Assembly: GCA_001772335.1 (NCBI GenBank)
Contig: METM01000008.1
Location: forward strand, 1-34,910
Length of the DNA: 34,910 nt
Source: a candidate division WOR-1 bacterium RIFCSPHIGHO2_01_FULL_53_15
GTDB taxonomy: Bacteria; Margulisbacteria; WOR-1; O2-12-FULL-45-9; XYB2-FULL-48-7
Direction: 5' to 3'
Part shown: piece by piece, positions 1 to 6,825 of the stretch
How positions within the stretch are numbered: the stretch's first letter is position 1
Layout of the letters: the number at the start of each line of letters is the position of its first letter
Translations under genes and position numbers: made by a program
Notes under the pieces: model-generated
The model's input: only the letters and a program-made list of their open reading frames with translations
Told to the model about the DNA's origin: nothing
The model's database searches: none

Positions 1-903
1 AAGCCGCTTGAGAGCGTCCGAGGCAAGCAGGTCGTTCTGCTCGGCACCGTCAATCCCGCCACGGCGGCTGATGATATTATCCGCGTCCAGCTTATGCTCG
101 ACGGCCTTTACCGGATGGGGCAAAGAGGGGTCCATCTGGTCATGCCGTATTTGCCCGAGCCGCTTGAGCTCATGCCTCTCTTCACGAATCGGATCAGTTC
201 TTTGACAACAGTCAATATCGCTCCGGCGGCCCGAATGGGCAACGACGCTCGCTCGCTGGTCAATGGCATGTCCCTGGCGAGCTTTTTGAAGCAGGGAGCG
301 GCGAGGGTCTTCGGCTTACCGTTCGGGTACATTGATCTCATCCCCGATCTTGCCAGTCATCTGGCGGCCGAACGAGGTCAGGAGCCATTTACGCTACTCG
401 GCCTGCGTGGCGGTTTTATCGGCAAAGCCTTGCCGGGCCGGTTCTCTGCAAAAATACCGGAAGCGGATTTCAATTTCGTAAGCCTGATCGAAAGACGCTC
501 AAAGAACGGGAAGATGGTGACCGGCATCAAGGCGGAGCAGGGCGAGATCAGGCAGAGGGCGATCCTGTTCATGCGCGAGATCGGCTCTATGGGGAGCATC
601 CGGCGTATCCTTGATTTCTTGGCCGGCAGAAGGGTAAGCGAATTAGCGCTTGGTGTGGTCCATCCCGTCTATCCGGCAGAATTTCCTGAAGAGATCGGCC
701 AGGATGAGCGAGTGAAATCGGTCATGATCTCCGACACGACCGGGATCCCCGGCGAAAATTTTCTTCTAGATGGAAAAGTGGAGGGGGTTGAATTACCAGC
801 TCTGCCGCCAAAATTCAAAGTGGTCGAAACTGACGAGCCGGTGGCGCGGGTGGTCCAGATGATCGCGAAAACCGGTTCTACTTTATCTCATTCTTATCGT
901 TGA
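1..903 (+). CDS. PRPP-synthetase-like protein with degenerate active-site loops (5' end outside window)
   Basis: Open from base 1 in frame 1 to TGA at 901-903; the N-terminus is cut by the window edge. The visible 300 residues follow the ribose-phosphate pyrophosphokinase fold in order: VRGK near the start, a LMLDGLYRMG helix followed by VHLVMPYLP (normally ALRRA...VIPYFGYARQDR), a tandem phosphoribosyltransferase-like second half, and an SDT motif near the end (normally VTDTIP). The key loops are not conserved. The segment aligning with the DDxIDTGGT PRPP-binding loop reads MREIGSMGS (571-597), and the RQDR and DLH catalytic/metal signatures are absent. It is therefore probably not an active PRPP synthetase; a regulatory or structural paralogue, as known for eukaryotic PRPP-synthetase-associated proteins, is one possibility. 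Family placement is by motif alignment from memory. It converges on panD, overlapping by 26 bases. Confidence 0.7.
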   Translation, partial: KPLESVRGKQVVLLGTVNPATAADDIIRVQLMLDGLYRMGQRGVHLVMPYLPEPLELMPLFTNRISSLTTVNIAPAARMGNDARSLVNGMSLASFLKQGAARVFGLPFGYIDLIPDLASHLAAERGQEPFTLLGLRGGFIGKALPGRFSAKIPEADFNFVSLIERRSKNGKMVTGIKAEQGEIRQRAILFMREIGSMGSIRRILDFLAGRRVSELALGVVHPVYPAEFPEEIGQDERVKSVMISDTTGIPGENFLLDGKVEGVELPALPPKFKVVETDEPVARVVQMIAKTGSTLSHSYR

Positions 904-1219
904 CCCTGATGATCTTCGCTTTAAAGTTTTTGGCCTCTGGCTGCTCGATCAGTCCATAGGAGAGAATGATCACTTTGTCGCCCTTTTTGCCGAGCCGGGC
1001 GGCCGGCCCGCGCAGTGAGATCTCGCCTTTCTCCCCTCTGATCGTGTAGGTTTCGAAGCGATTGCTGTTCTCAAAGTTGAGCACGTGGACCTTTTCCCCG
1101 ACCACCAGACCGGCGGCGTTAAGCAGGGCGGGATCGATCGCGATGCTCCCTTCGTAGTTTAGGAGGGCGTCGGTCACGGTCGCCATGTGGATCTTTGACT
1201 TGAGGATCTGGATCAGCAC
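878..1219 (-). CDS. panD: Aspartate 1-decarboxylase proenzyme
   Basis: Converts L-aspartate to beta-alanine for pantothenate/CoA synthesis in the cytoplasm. The 113-residue length is slightly below the usual 115-130. The self-cleavage site is exact: Tyr22-Glu-Gly24-Ser25, where Ser25 becomes the pyruvoyl group. The known active-site positions Lys9, His11, Arg54, Thr57 and Tyr58 are all present, which also fixes the GTG start at 1219. A TATAAT on the same strand ends six bases before that GTG, so the mRNA is probably leaderless. The 3' end overlaps the PRPP-synthetase-like gene convergently. No other pantothenate gene is nearby. Confidence 0.95.
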   Translation of the reverse strand: MLIQILKSKIHMATVTDALLNYEGSIAIDPALLNAAGLVVGEKVHVLNFENSNRFETYTIRGEKGEISLRGPAARLGKKGDKVIILSYGLIEQPEAKNFKAKIIRVNDKNEIK

Positions 1220-1225
1220 GCTATT

Positions 1226-1254
1226 ATTATAACTTAAAAGAGGGTATAATTCAA
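1226..1254 (-). promoter_or_regulatory. panD promoter, predicted leaderless
   Basis: On the minus strand TTGAAT (1249-1254) and TATAAT (1226-1231) are separated by 17 bases. Placing +1 seven bases past the end of the -10 falls exactly on the G of the GTG start at 1219. No Shine-Dalgarno sequence precedes the start. The -35 overlaps the -10 of the divergent gene at 1261. Confidence 0.6.
1245..1250 (+). promoter_or_regulatory. -10 element for the small membrane protein gene
   Basis: TATAAT ends ten bases before ATG 1261, predicting a leader of about four bases. No clear -35 is seen at 17 bases and there is no ribosome binding site. Confidence 0.45.
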
Positions 1255-1260
1255 TCAGCC

Positions 1261-1548
1261 ATGAGATTTTGCCTGATTATTTTGCTGGTAGCTTCACTTG
1301 TTTCCCTGCCGGTTTGCGCCGGAACGCTTGAGGCCCAAATGCCGAATTACTGGACCGAATTTGACATCACGTTCTGGCAGACGCTCCCATTTGCCGCTTT
1401 TTGGGGTTATGTGATTGCTTCGCAACTTACGGGGGGCGGGGTGGTTGAGTGGAGCCATATCGGCTATTTTGCCGCGGCGGCCTCGGCCCTCAACGCCGCG
1501 CTTCACGCGGGAAAAACAACCGCCGCGCGTTCTCAGCCGTCGCAATAG
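1261..1548 (+). CDS. Small hypothetical membrane protein with signal peptide
   Basis: A 95-residue protein of unrecognised family. Residues 1-20 form a signal-like hydrophobic segment ending in VCAG, and residues 41-56 and 68-84 are further hydrophobic stretches that could be membrane helices. Tryptophan and aromatic residues (NYWTEFDITFWQTLPFAAFWGY) cluster before the first of these. A TATAAT ten bases upstream supports independent transcription with almost no leader. The 3' end overlaps the tatD 3' end by 59 bases on the opposite strand. The composition and promoter argue for a real gene, but no function can be assigned. Confidence 0.55.
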   Translation: MRFCLIILLVASLVSLPVCAGTLEAQMPNYWTEFDITFWQTLPFAAFWGYVIASQLTGGGVVEWSHIGYFAAAASALNAALHAGKTTAARSQPSQ

Positions 1549-2272
1549 CGACTGTTTCACCACTCAGGCCTTTTAGCTCCGCGATCTTGGCCGCGACTTT
1601 CACGACAAAGCTCGGCTCGTTTCGCTGGCCGCGGAACTGCTGTGGCGCCAAGAATGGGCAGTCGGTCTCGATCATGATCCGCTCAAGCGGGATCTCTTTG
1701 GCCGCGTTCCTGATCTCGATCGCTTTTGGATAAGTAATATTCCCCGTGAATGAGATGTAGAGCCCCATCTCAAGCGCCGCCCGGCCCAGCTCCATATCGC
1801 CGGCAAAACAGTGCAGGACCCCTTTTAACTTGCCTTTATTCTCCTCGCGGATGATATTGATCGTGTCGCGCGCGGCTTCGCGCGAGTGGATGACCGCCGG
1901 CAGATCGAGCTCCTGGGCAATCTGCAGGAAATAACGGAAAACCTTTTTCTGCTGGTCGGGCGGCGAGAGCTTGTAATGATAATCAAGCCCGGTCTCGCCG
2001 ATGGCGACCAGCTTGTGTTCTTTGGCCAGGGCACTGAACTTTTCGTATGTGCTGTCATTCCACTCAGAGGCCTCGTGCGGGTGGAGGCCGGCGCCGGTAA
2101 AAATATAACCCGGATAGTCTGTTGAGAGTTTCAGCGACTTTTTGACCGCCTCATCATCGAGCGCGATATTGATGATGGCTTCGAGCCGGGCCGCTTTGGC
2201 GCGTTCAATGACTGCGGGCAGGTCGAGCTCAAATTCAGGAAAAGTTAAATGCGCGTGGGTGTCGATGTACAT
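1490..2272 (-). CDS. tatD: TatD-family metal-dependent DNase
   Basis: A 260-residue amidohydrolase-fold nuclease of the TatD/YcfH family, acting in the cytoplasm on DNA or damaged nucleic acid. The metal-binding motifs appear in order: DTHAH at 4-8, GLHPHEA, GETGLDYH, HSREA, HCFAG and ETDCPFL. Length matches the family. The start overlaps the end of pyrD by 38 bases, so it is the last gene of the pyrK-pyrD-tatD transcript. The name is historical and does not imply a Tat transport role. The final 20 codons overlap the small membrane protein gene on the other strand. Confidence 0.93.
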   Translation of the reverse strand: MYIDTHAHLTFPEFELDLPAVIERAKAARLEAIINIALDDEAVKKSLKLSTDYPGYIFTGAGLHPHEASEWNDSTYEKFSALAKEHKLVAIGETGLDYHYKLSPPDQQKKVFRYFLQIAQELDLPAVIHSREAARDTINIIREENKGKLKGVLHCFAGDMELGRAALEMGLYISFTGNITYPKAIEIRNAAKEIPLERIMIETDCPFLAPQQFRGQRNEPSFVVKVAAKIAELKGLSGETVAIATAENARRLFFPREARR

Positions 2273-3110
2273 ACTCTTCGATCTCTTTGATGACGTTTAT
2301 GGCGGCCGACGTATCGACAAAATTAGCGGTGCCGACCTGGACGGCTTTTGCCCCGGCATGGAAGAACTCAACGGCGTCAGAGCCGCTCATGATGCCGCCG
2401 ATGCCGATGACCGGGATCTTGACGGCGCGAGCGGCTTCGTAAACCAGCCTGACAGCGATCGGCCTGATGGCCGGGCCGGAGAGGCCGCCGGTGAGAGACC
2501 CGAGTCGCGAGCCGCCTGTCTCGATATCGATCGACATGCCGACGATGGTGTTAATTAATGAAAGGGCGTCAGCGCCCCCCTCGGCGGCCGCTTTGGCGGG
2601 CAGAGTTATGTCGGCAACATTGGGGGTGAGCTTCGCGATGATCGGCTGAGTCGTCGCTTTACGAACAGCGGCGATCACTTGCTTTGTCAGACCAGCATCA
2701 CAACCAAAAGACATCCCGCCCTTTTTCACGTTGGGGCAGGAGATATTGACCTCTATCCCTTTAACCGTAGTCTCTTGGCTCAAGATCCTGGCCAGCTCCG
2801 CATAATCCTCGACCGATTCGCCGGCGATATTGACGATCGTTGGCGTGTCAAATTTCGCCAGGAAAGGGAGCTGCTTTTTGAGAAAATGTTCGATCCCCTT
2901 ATTCTGCAGACCGATCGAGTTGAGCATCCCCGATGGGGTCTCCACGATGCGAGGCGGAGGATTGCCTTCGCGCGGCTTGAGGGTCACGCTTTTGGTGACG
3001 ATCGCGCCGAGCTTGTTCAGGTCAATATAGTCAGCGAAATCTTTGCCGAAGCCAAAAGTGCCCGAGGCGACCATGACCGGATTCTTCATTTTGATGCCGG
3101 CTAATTCCAT
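2235..3110 (-). CDS. pyrD: Dihydroorotate dehydrogenase, catalytic subunit (class 1B)
   Basis: Oxidises dihydroorotate to orotate in pyrimidine synthesis using FMN, passing electrons to the PyrK subunit and NAD+. The 291-residue TIM barrel shows KSVTLKPREGNPPPR (FMN/substrate region), NISCPN with the class-1 catalytic Cys, INTIVGMSIDIETG, and the phosphate-binding GIGGIMSGSDAVEFFHAGAKAVQVGTA. Absence of an N-terminal membrane extension and the adjacent pyrK identify the 1B heterotetramer. It overlaps pyrK by 10 bases and tatD by 38. Confidence 0.95.
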   Translation of the reverse strand: MELAGIKMKNPVMVASGTFGFGKDFADYIDLNKLGAIVTKSVTLKPREGNPPPRIVETPSGMLNSIGLQNKGIEHFLKKQLPFLAKFDTPTIVNIAGESVEDYAELARILSQETTVKGIEVNISCPNVKKGGMSFGCDAGLTKQVIAAVRKATTQPIIAKLTPNVADITLPAKAAAEGGADALSLINTIVGMSIDIETGGSRLGSLTGGLSGPAIRPIAVRLVYEAARAVKIPVIGIGGIMSGSDAVEFFHAGAKAVQVGTANFVDTSAAINVIKEIEEYVHRHPRAFNFS

Positions 3111-3907
3111 ATAATCTCCTTCGCGTCAAGAACCGGACCGTGCTTGCAGACGGTCCGGTAGCCGCCGGCCGTCTTGGTGGCACAGCCCTTGCAGGCGCCG
3201 ATGCCGCAGGCCATCCTCTCTTCCATTGAGATCTGGCAGTCGATTTTCTTTTGTTGCGCGATCTCGGCGACGGCCTTGAGCATGGGGCGGGGGCCGCAGG
3301 CGTAAATAGTTGCGAGTTCGGAGTTGTGAGTTCGGAGTTCGGTCTCAATAAAGTTTAAGAGCAGGTCTGAAACGAATCCTTTCTTGCCGTAACTGCCGTC
3401 GTCGGTGGCGACTTGAACCTGATCCGTGACTTTTCTAAATTCTTCTTCGCCGAAAATATGCTCCTTATTATTCGCGCCGATCAGAACGTAAAGCGCATTT
3501 TGGCTTTTTACTTTTGAATTTTGAATTTGTTCGCCCAGCGCCAGCAACGGCGCGATCCCCATTCCGCCGCCGACCAGAATATGAATTCTTTTTTCGGGAT
3601 CGATGTTAAAACCCGTCCCTAACGGACCGAGGATGTCCAGCTCTTCGCCGACAAAATATTTCGTCAGGAGTTCCGAGCCGCGGCCGACGACCTCATATAA
3701 AAGTTCAAAGGTTCTATGTTGAGTGTTGATCCGATGGAAACTGATAGGGCGGCGCAGGAGAGGATCAAAGCTTTCAGAACATTTGACATTGACAAACTGG
3801 CCGGGCTGGGCATGGGATGAAATATACTGGGAGACAAGCGTTAATTTGTAATGGTGGGGGCCGACTTTTTGATGTTCAAGAATCCGGCATTTTTCCTGAA
3901 TGGGCAT
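3101..3907 (-). CDS. pyrK: Dihydroorotate dehydrogenase electron-transfer subunit
   Basis: A 268-residue FAD- and [2Fe-2S]-containing partner of PyrD. It has the RRPISFH FAD motif, GGGMGIAPLLAL for the nucleotide, YACGPRPML, and a C-terminal cluster CGIGACKGC followed by C in YRTVCKHGPV. Two stretches are unusual. Residues around QIQNSKVKSQNA (3495-3529) and ETELRTHNSELAT (3310-3345) are encoded by simple-word repeats resembling intergenic repeats elsewhere in the window, yet stay in frame between conserved motifs. First gene of the pyrK-pyrD-tatD operon. The ATG lies seven bases from a TATAAT, with no ribosome binding site. Confidence 0.94.
   Translation of the reverse strand: MPIQEKCRILEHQKVGPHHYKLTLVSQYISSHAQPGQFVNVKCSESFDPLLRRPISFHRINTQHRTFELLYEVVGRGSELLTKYFVGEELDILGPLGTGFNIDPEKRIHILVGGGMGIAPLLALGEQIQNSKVKSQNALYVLIGANNKEHIFGEEEFRKVTDQVQVATDDGSYGKKGFVSDLLLNFIETELRTHNSELATIYACGPRPMLKAVAEIAQQKKIDCQISMEERMACGIGACKGCATKTAGGYRTVCKHGPVLDAKEIIWN
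3314..3339. repeat. Direct repeat GAGTTCGGAGTT x2 inside pyrK
   Basis: GAGTTCGGAGTT occurs at 3314-3325 and 3328-3339, with further half units on both sides. It encodes a hydrophilic stretch (TELRTHNSELAT) just before the conserved YACGPRPM motif, where a loop is expected. Confidence 0.7.
3495..3529. repeat. AT-rich word repeat inside pyrK
   Basis: Read on the minus strand this is AAATTCAAAATTCAAAAGT followed by AAAAAGCCAAAATGC. It is close in style to the repeat between tatA and tatC at 31487. It encodes QIQNSKVKSQNA between GIAPLLALGE and LYVLIGA. Confidence 0.6.
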
Positions 3908-3914
3908 TACATTA

Positions 3915-3923
3915 ATTATAGCA
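3915..3923 (-). promoter_or_regulatory. Extended -10 of the pyrK operon
   Basis: The minus strand reads TGCTATAAT, an extended -10, ending seven bases before the pyrK ATG. Predicted +1 is at 3908, one base upstream of the start codon. No -35 consensus is seen. Confidence 0.55.
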
Positions 3924-3944
3924 CAAATCGCGCTTCCTCGTCTG

Positions 3945-3962
3945 TTGAGAAATATTTCACAA
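3945..3962. promoter_or_regulatory. Rex-type operator at the ubiA-rex promoter
   Basis: TTGAGAAATATTTCACAA differs at one position from the TTGTGAA-N4-TTCACAA pattern known for Rex repressors. It covers the -35 hexamer TTGAGA and the spacer of the promoter for the operon that encodes Rex, as expected for autorepression. It also lies upstream of the divergent pyrK promoter. Confidence 0.72.
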
Positions 3963-3973
3963 TTTGATATAAT
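3945..3973 (+). promoter_or_regulatory. Promoter of the ubiA-ispB-rex operon, predicted leaderless
   Basis: TTGAGA (3945-3950), a 17-base spacer and TATAAT (3968-3973) with an extended TG at 3965-3966. Counting +1 seven bases after the last T of the -10 gives 3980, the A of the ATG. There is no Shine-Dalgarno sequence. Confidence 0.7.
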
Positions 3974-3979
3974 TTATGC

Positions 3980-5377
3980 ATGACCGACCGGCGGGAAGAG
4001 ATAAAAGAGTGTTTAAAAGCGATCGAGTTCGGCGTGGTCTCCACGCTGGAGAACGGGAAGATCAAGTCCCGCGCCATGCATTTTGCCATTGACAAAGATT
4101 TTAATTTTTACCTCGCTTCGCTTAAGGGCGACCCGAAGGTGCGCCAGCTGCTCGAGAAGCCGGAGATCAATCTCCTGCTTTTGAAAGGCGACCAGGGCTT
4201 TCCGGCGGCCAGAGAAGTCGAGGCCGTCGGTTCGGCCGAGATCGTTAGAGGTGACGAGGCGCGCAACGAAGCTTTTGCTCTGCTGGAAAAAAGATCGCCG
4301 GTTGTCGCCAACATGAAGCAGGGCGGCGCGCTGGGAATGCTCGAGGTCATCCGCGTGACGCCGTCGCTTCTCAAGTACCGCGTCGTCGAAGAGATCATGC
4401 GCGGGGTGGGGCCGACGGTGATCGAGTTCGAGAGCGGATCGCAGGTCGCCCCTCTCAGGGGAAAAATCTTCAGCTTGTTAGAAGAGATACGCGCCCCATT
4501 CCTCACCGCTTCAATTATACCGGTTCTGCTCGGCACGGCGATCGCCTGGGCCCGGACGGGGAATTTCCATTTCGGCTATTTCTTTTTGGCTTTGCTCGGC
4601 GGGGTCTGCCTCCACGCGGGGACGAACATCGCCAACGATTATTTTGACCACTTAAGCGGCAACGACGAGGCCAACACCGAATTTGTGCGGCCGTTTTCCG
4701 GCGGCAGCCGGCTGATTCAGAAAGGCAAGCTGGCGCCGCGCGAAGTGCTGGTCGAATCTCTTTTCTTTTTCGCGCTTGGCAGTTTGATCGGTCTCTTTCT
4801 CAGCTGGGCCAGGGGCTGGCCGATCCTCAGCCTCGGCCTGATCGGCGTCGTCTCAGGTTTCTTCTATTGCGCGCCGCCGTTCAAGTTCGTCCACCGGGGC
4901 TTCGGCGAACTGTTAGTCGGGCTTAATTTCGGCGTCCTGATGACGCTGGGCGCTTATTTTATCCAGACGCAGAATTTTTCTCTGGAGGCGGCCGTTGCTT
5001 CTTTGCCTATCGCCATCCTGATCGCCGCCGTCCTTTACATCAACGAATTTCCCGATTTTGCCGCCGACAAGAAGGTTGGCAAGGACACGCTGGTCGTCCG
5101 GCTGGGCAAGGAGATCGGCGTTAATTTTTACGTTTTCCTGATGGCGCTGACGTACATTGTACTTGGCGGCTCGGTTCTCTTTCGCCTTATTTCACCCTTC
5201 GCCCTGATCGGTTTCCTGACACTGCCGCGGGCCCTGCGGGCCATGCGGGTGGCGCGGCTCAATTTTACTGAAACGCTTTATCTCGTGCCGGCCAACGCCG
5301 ACACGATCCTGACGCACCTCTTTACCGGCGGCCTGATCATCGCTGCCTATCTCCTGCAGAAATTGGTCATCGGCTGA
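3980..5377 (+). CDS. Fusion of a flavin-binding split-barrel domain with a UbiA/MenA-type prenyltransferase
   Basis: A 465-residue two-domain protein. Residues 1-130 resemble the pyridoxamine-5'-phosphate-oxidase-like split barrel (GVVSTLENGKIKSRAM, FYLASLKGDPKVRQLL, with the typical general-stress-protein strand order). Residues 160-465 form a UbiA membrane prenyltransferase with about nine helices. Its two aspartate motifs are visible: N219-D220-Y-F-D223...D229 and N355-E-F-P-D359 followed by DKKVGKDTL. UbiA enzymes attach a polyprenyl chain to an aromatic head group. The second motif and the respiratory neighbours point to menaquinone (MenA-like) rather than heme O, but the substrate is inferred. 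The N-terminal domain could bind FMN, F420 or heme. The next gene overlaps it by one base and would supply the prenyl diphosphate. Confidence 0.88.
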   Translation: MTDRREEIKECLKAIEFGVVSTLENGKIKSRAMHFAIDKDFNFYLASLKGDPKVRQLLEKPEINLLLLKGDQGFPAAREVEAVGSAEIVRGDEARNEAFALLEKRSPVVANMKQGGALGMLEVIRVTPSLLKYRVVEEIMRGVGPTVIEFESGSQVAPLRGKIFSLLEEIRAPFLTASIIPVLLGTAIAWARTGNFHFGYFFLALLGGVCLHAGTNIANDYFDHLSGNDEANTEFVRPFSGGSRLIQKGKLAPREVLVESLFFFALGSLIGLFLSWARGWPILSLGLIGVVSGFFYCAPPFKFVHRGFGELLVGLNFGVLMTLGAYFIQTQNFSLEAAVASLPIAILIAAVLYINEFPDFAADKKVGKDTLVVRLGKEIGVNFYVFLMALTYIVLGGSVLFRLISPFALIGFLTLPRALRAMRVARLNFTETLYLVPANADTILTHLFTGGLIIAAYLLQKLVIG

Positions 5378-6177
5378 TGGGATTGACCGATATTTACCGG
5401 CCGATCGCCGGCGAACTCGGCGCGGTCAAAGAAAACCTGCGCGGCGCCGCCCGGAGCGAGAACGGTTTCGTCAGACGGTTGGCCGACGACCTCCTCTCTT
5501 CGCCGGGCAAGCTGCTGCGCCCGGCCCTGGTCCTCTTCGCGGCGCGCGTCGGCGGCAAGAACAAAAGATCAGCTGTTGAGCTGGCCTCCGCGATCGAGCT
5601 CCTGCACCTGGCCACTCTCGTCCAGGACGACGCGATCGACAAGGCGGAACTGCGGCGCGGCAAAAGATCGATCCAGAAGCGCTGGGGCGAGGCGGCGGCC
5701 GTCCTCTTCGGCGACTATCTCTTCACCCGGGCGTTCGGCATCCTTTCTCTCCTCAACGATCACCGCGTCCTGCGCTCGCTCCTTTCGGTCAGCCGGGTGA
5801 TGGCGGTCGGTGAGCTCGAGCAGATCCACCGGGCCGGGCGGAAAATTTCGACGCGGAAATATTTTGAGATAATAAATAAAAAGACCGCCGCCCTGTTCGA
5901 GGCCTGCTGCGAGACCGGCGCCCTCGTCGGAAAAGCGAACGCGGCGCAGACCGCCGTCCTGAAAAACTTCGGCCGGAATTTCGGCCTGGGCTTCCAGATC
6001 GTCGACGACTGTCTGGACGCCGCGACTGAGAAAGAACACCTGCCGGCGACAAAAAAGCGCGCGGCTGAATACATGGAACTGGGCAAGATCGCCCTTGACG
6101 GCGTTCTGCCGGCTGGCGCGAGCGGCCCATTCATTGAACTTTGCGACCATGTTCTTGCCAGGGCGCCCGATGCGTAA
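5377..6177 (+). CDS. Short polyprenyl diphosphate synthase
   Basis: A trans-isoprenyl diphosphate synthase making an all-trans prenyl chain, probably the quinone side chain for the preceding UbiA protein. The first aspartate motif is D84-D85-A-I-D88 followed by RRG, the second is D210-D211-C-L-D214 after FQIV, and GKLLRPAL near residue 45 fits the substrate-binding lysine/arginine region. The protein has 266 residues, about 50 fewer than usual. The block that normally follows the second motif (GKDxxEGKxTLPLI) is missing and replaced by a short charged linker. Both metal motifs survive, so activity is plausible, but chain length cannot be predicted. It starts on the last base of the ubiA stop codon and overlaps rex by eight bases. 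Confidence 0.85.
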   Translation: MGLTDIYRPIAGELGAVKENLRGAARSENGFVRRLADDLLSSPGKLLRPALVLFAARVGGKNKRSAVELASAIELLHLATLVQDDAIDKAELRRGKRSIQKRWGEAAAVLFGDYLFTRAFGILSLLNDHRVLRSLLSVSRVMAVGELEQIHRAGRKISTRKYFEIINKKTAALFEACCETGALVGKANAAQTAVLKNFGRNFGLGFQIVDDCLDAATEKEHLPATKKRAAEYMELGKIALDGVLPAGASGPFIELCDHVLARAPDA

Positions 6178-6787
6178 GATCCCCGAGCCGACCGTCCTGC
6201 GCCTGTCGACTTACCGCCGCTGTCTTGAGGACTTCAAGGCGCAGACCAACCTTCCTTTCGTCTCTTCAAATGAGCTGGGCCGGCTGGCGCACCGCAACGC
6301 AGCGATCGTCAGAAAAGACCTTTCCTACTTCGGCGAGTACGGCGTCCCCGGCAAGGGCTACAGCGTCGACCATCTCCTGAAGCATATCCTGCGCATCATG
6401 AATCTGCGGCGCGAGCACCGCGCCGTCCTGGTCGGCGCGGGCAATCTGGGCCGCGCGCTCCTGGGCTACCCTGGTTTCAAGAAATTGGGCTTTAGAGTCG
6501 TGGCGGCTTTTGACAACGATCCGCGCAAGGTCGGCCGAAAGATCGGCGAAGTCGCCATCTTCCCTGTCTCAAAGCTGAAGAGCGAAGTGGAAAGAAAAAA
6601 ACCGGCCTTCGGCCTCATCACCGTGCCGGCCGCCGCCGCGCAGGAATCGGCCAATCTGCTCGTTGAAGCGGGGGTGCGGGCGATCATCAATTTCGCCCCG
6701 GCCCGCGTCTGGGTGCCGCCCCGCATCGTCCTGCGCAATGTTGATCTGACGCGGGAGTTAGAGGTCGCTTCTTATTACCTTGGCTGA
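6170..6787 (+). CDS. rex: Redox-sensing transcriptional repressor Rex
   Basis: A DNA-binding sensor of the NADH/NAD+ ratio that represses respiratory and fermentative genes until NADH rises. The 205-residue length is normal. Residues 1-75 are the winged helix (RKIPEPTVLRLSTYRRCLED, SSNELGRLAHRNAAIVRKDLSYFGEYGVPGKGY). GAGNLGRALLGYPGF at about 89-103 is the NAD(H) Rossmann motif, followed by AFDNDPRKVGRKIG, ITVPAAAAQ and INFAP. ATG 6170 is chosen because MRKIP matches Rex N-termini and overlaps the previous gene by eight bases. Three Rex-like operators lie in this window (3945, 10567, 25800), including one at its own operon promoter. Confidence 0.95.
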   Translation: MRKIPEPTVLRLSTYRRCLEDFKAQTNLPFVSSNELGRLAHRNAAIVRKDLSYFGEYGVPGKGYSVDHLLKHILRIMNLRREHRAVLVGAGNLGRALLGYPGFKKLGFRVVAAFDNDPRKVGRKIGEVAIFPVSKLKSEVERKKPAFGLITVPAAAAQESANLLVEAGVRAIINFAPARVWVPPRIVLRNVDLTRELEVASYYLG

Positions 6788-6825
6788 GCCGAGCCACCTA
6801 TTTCTGTTTTTTCCAGCAAGAAATA

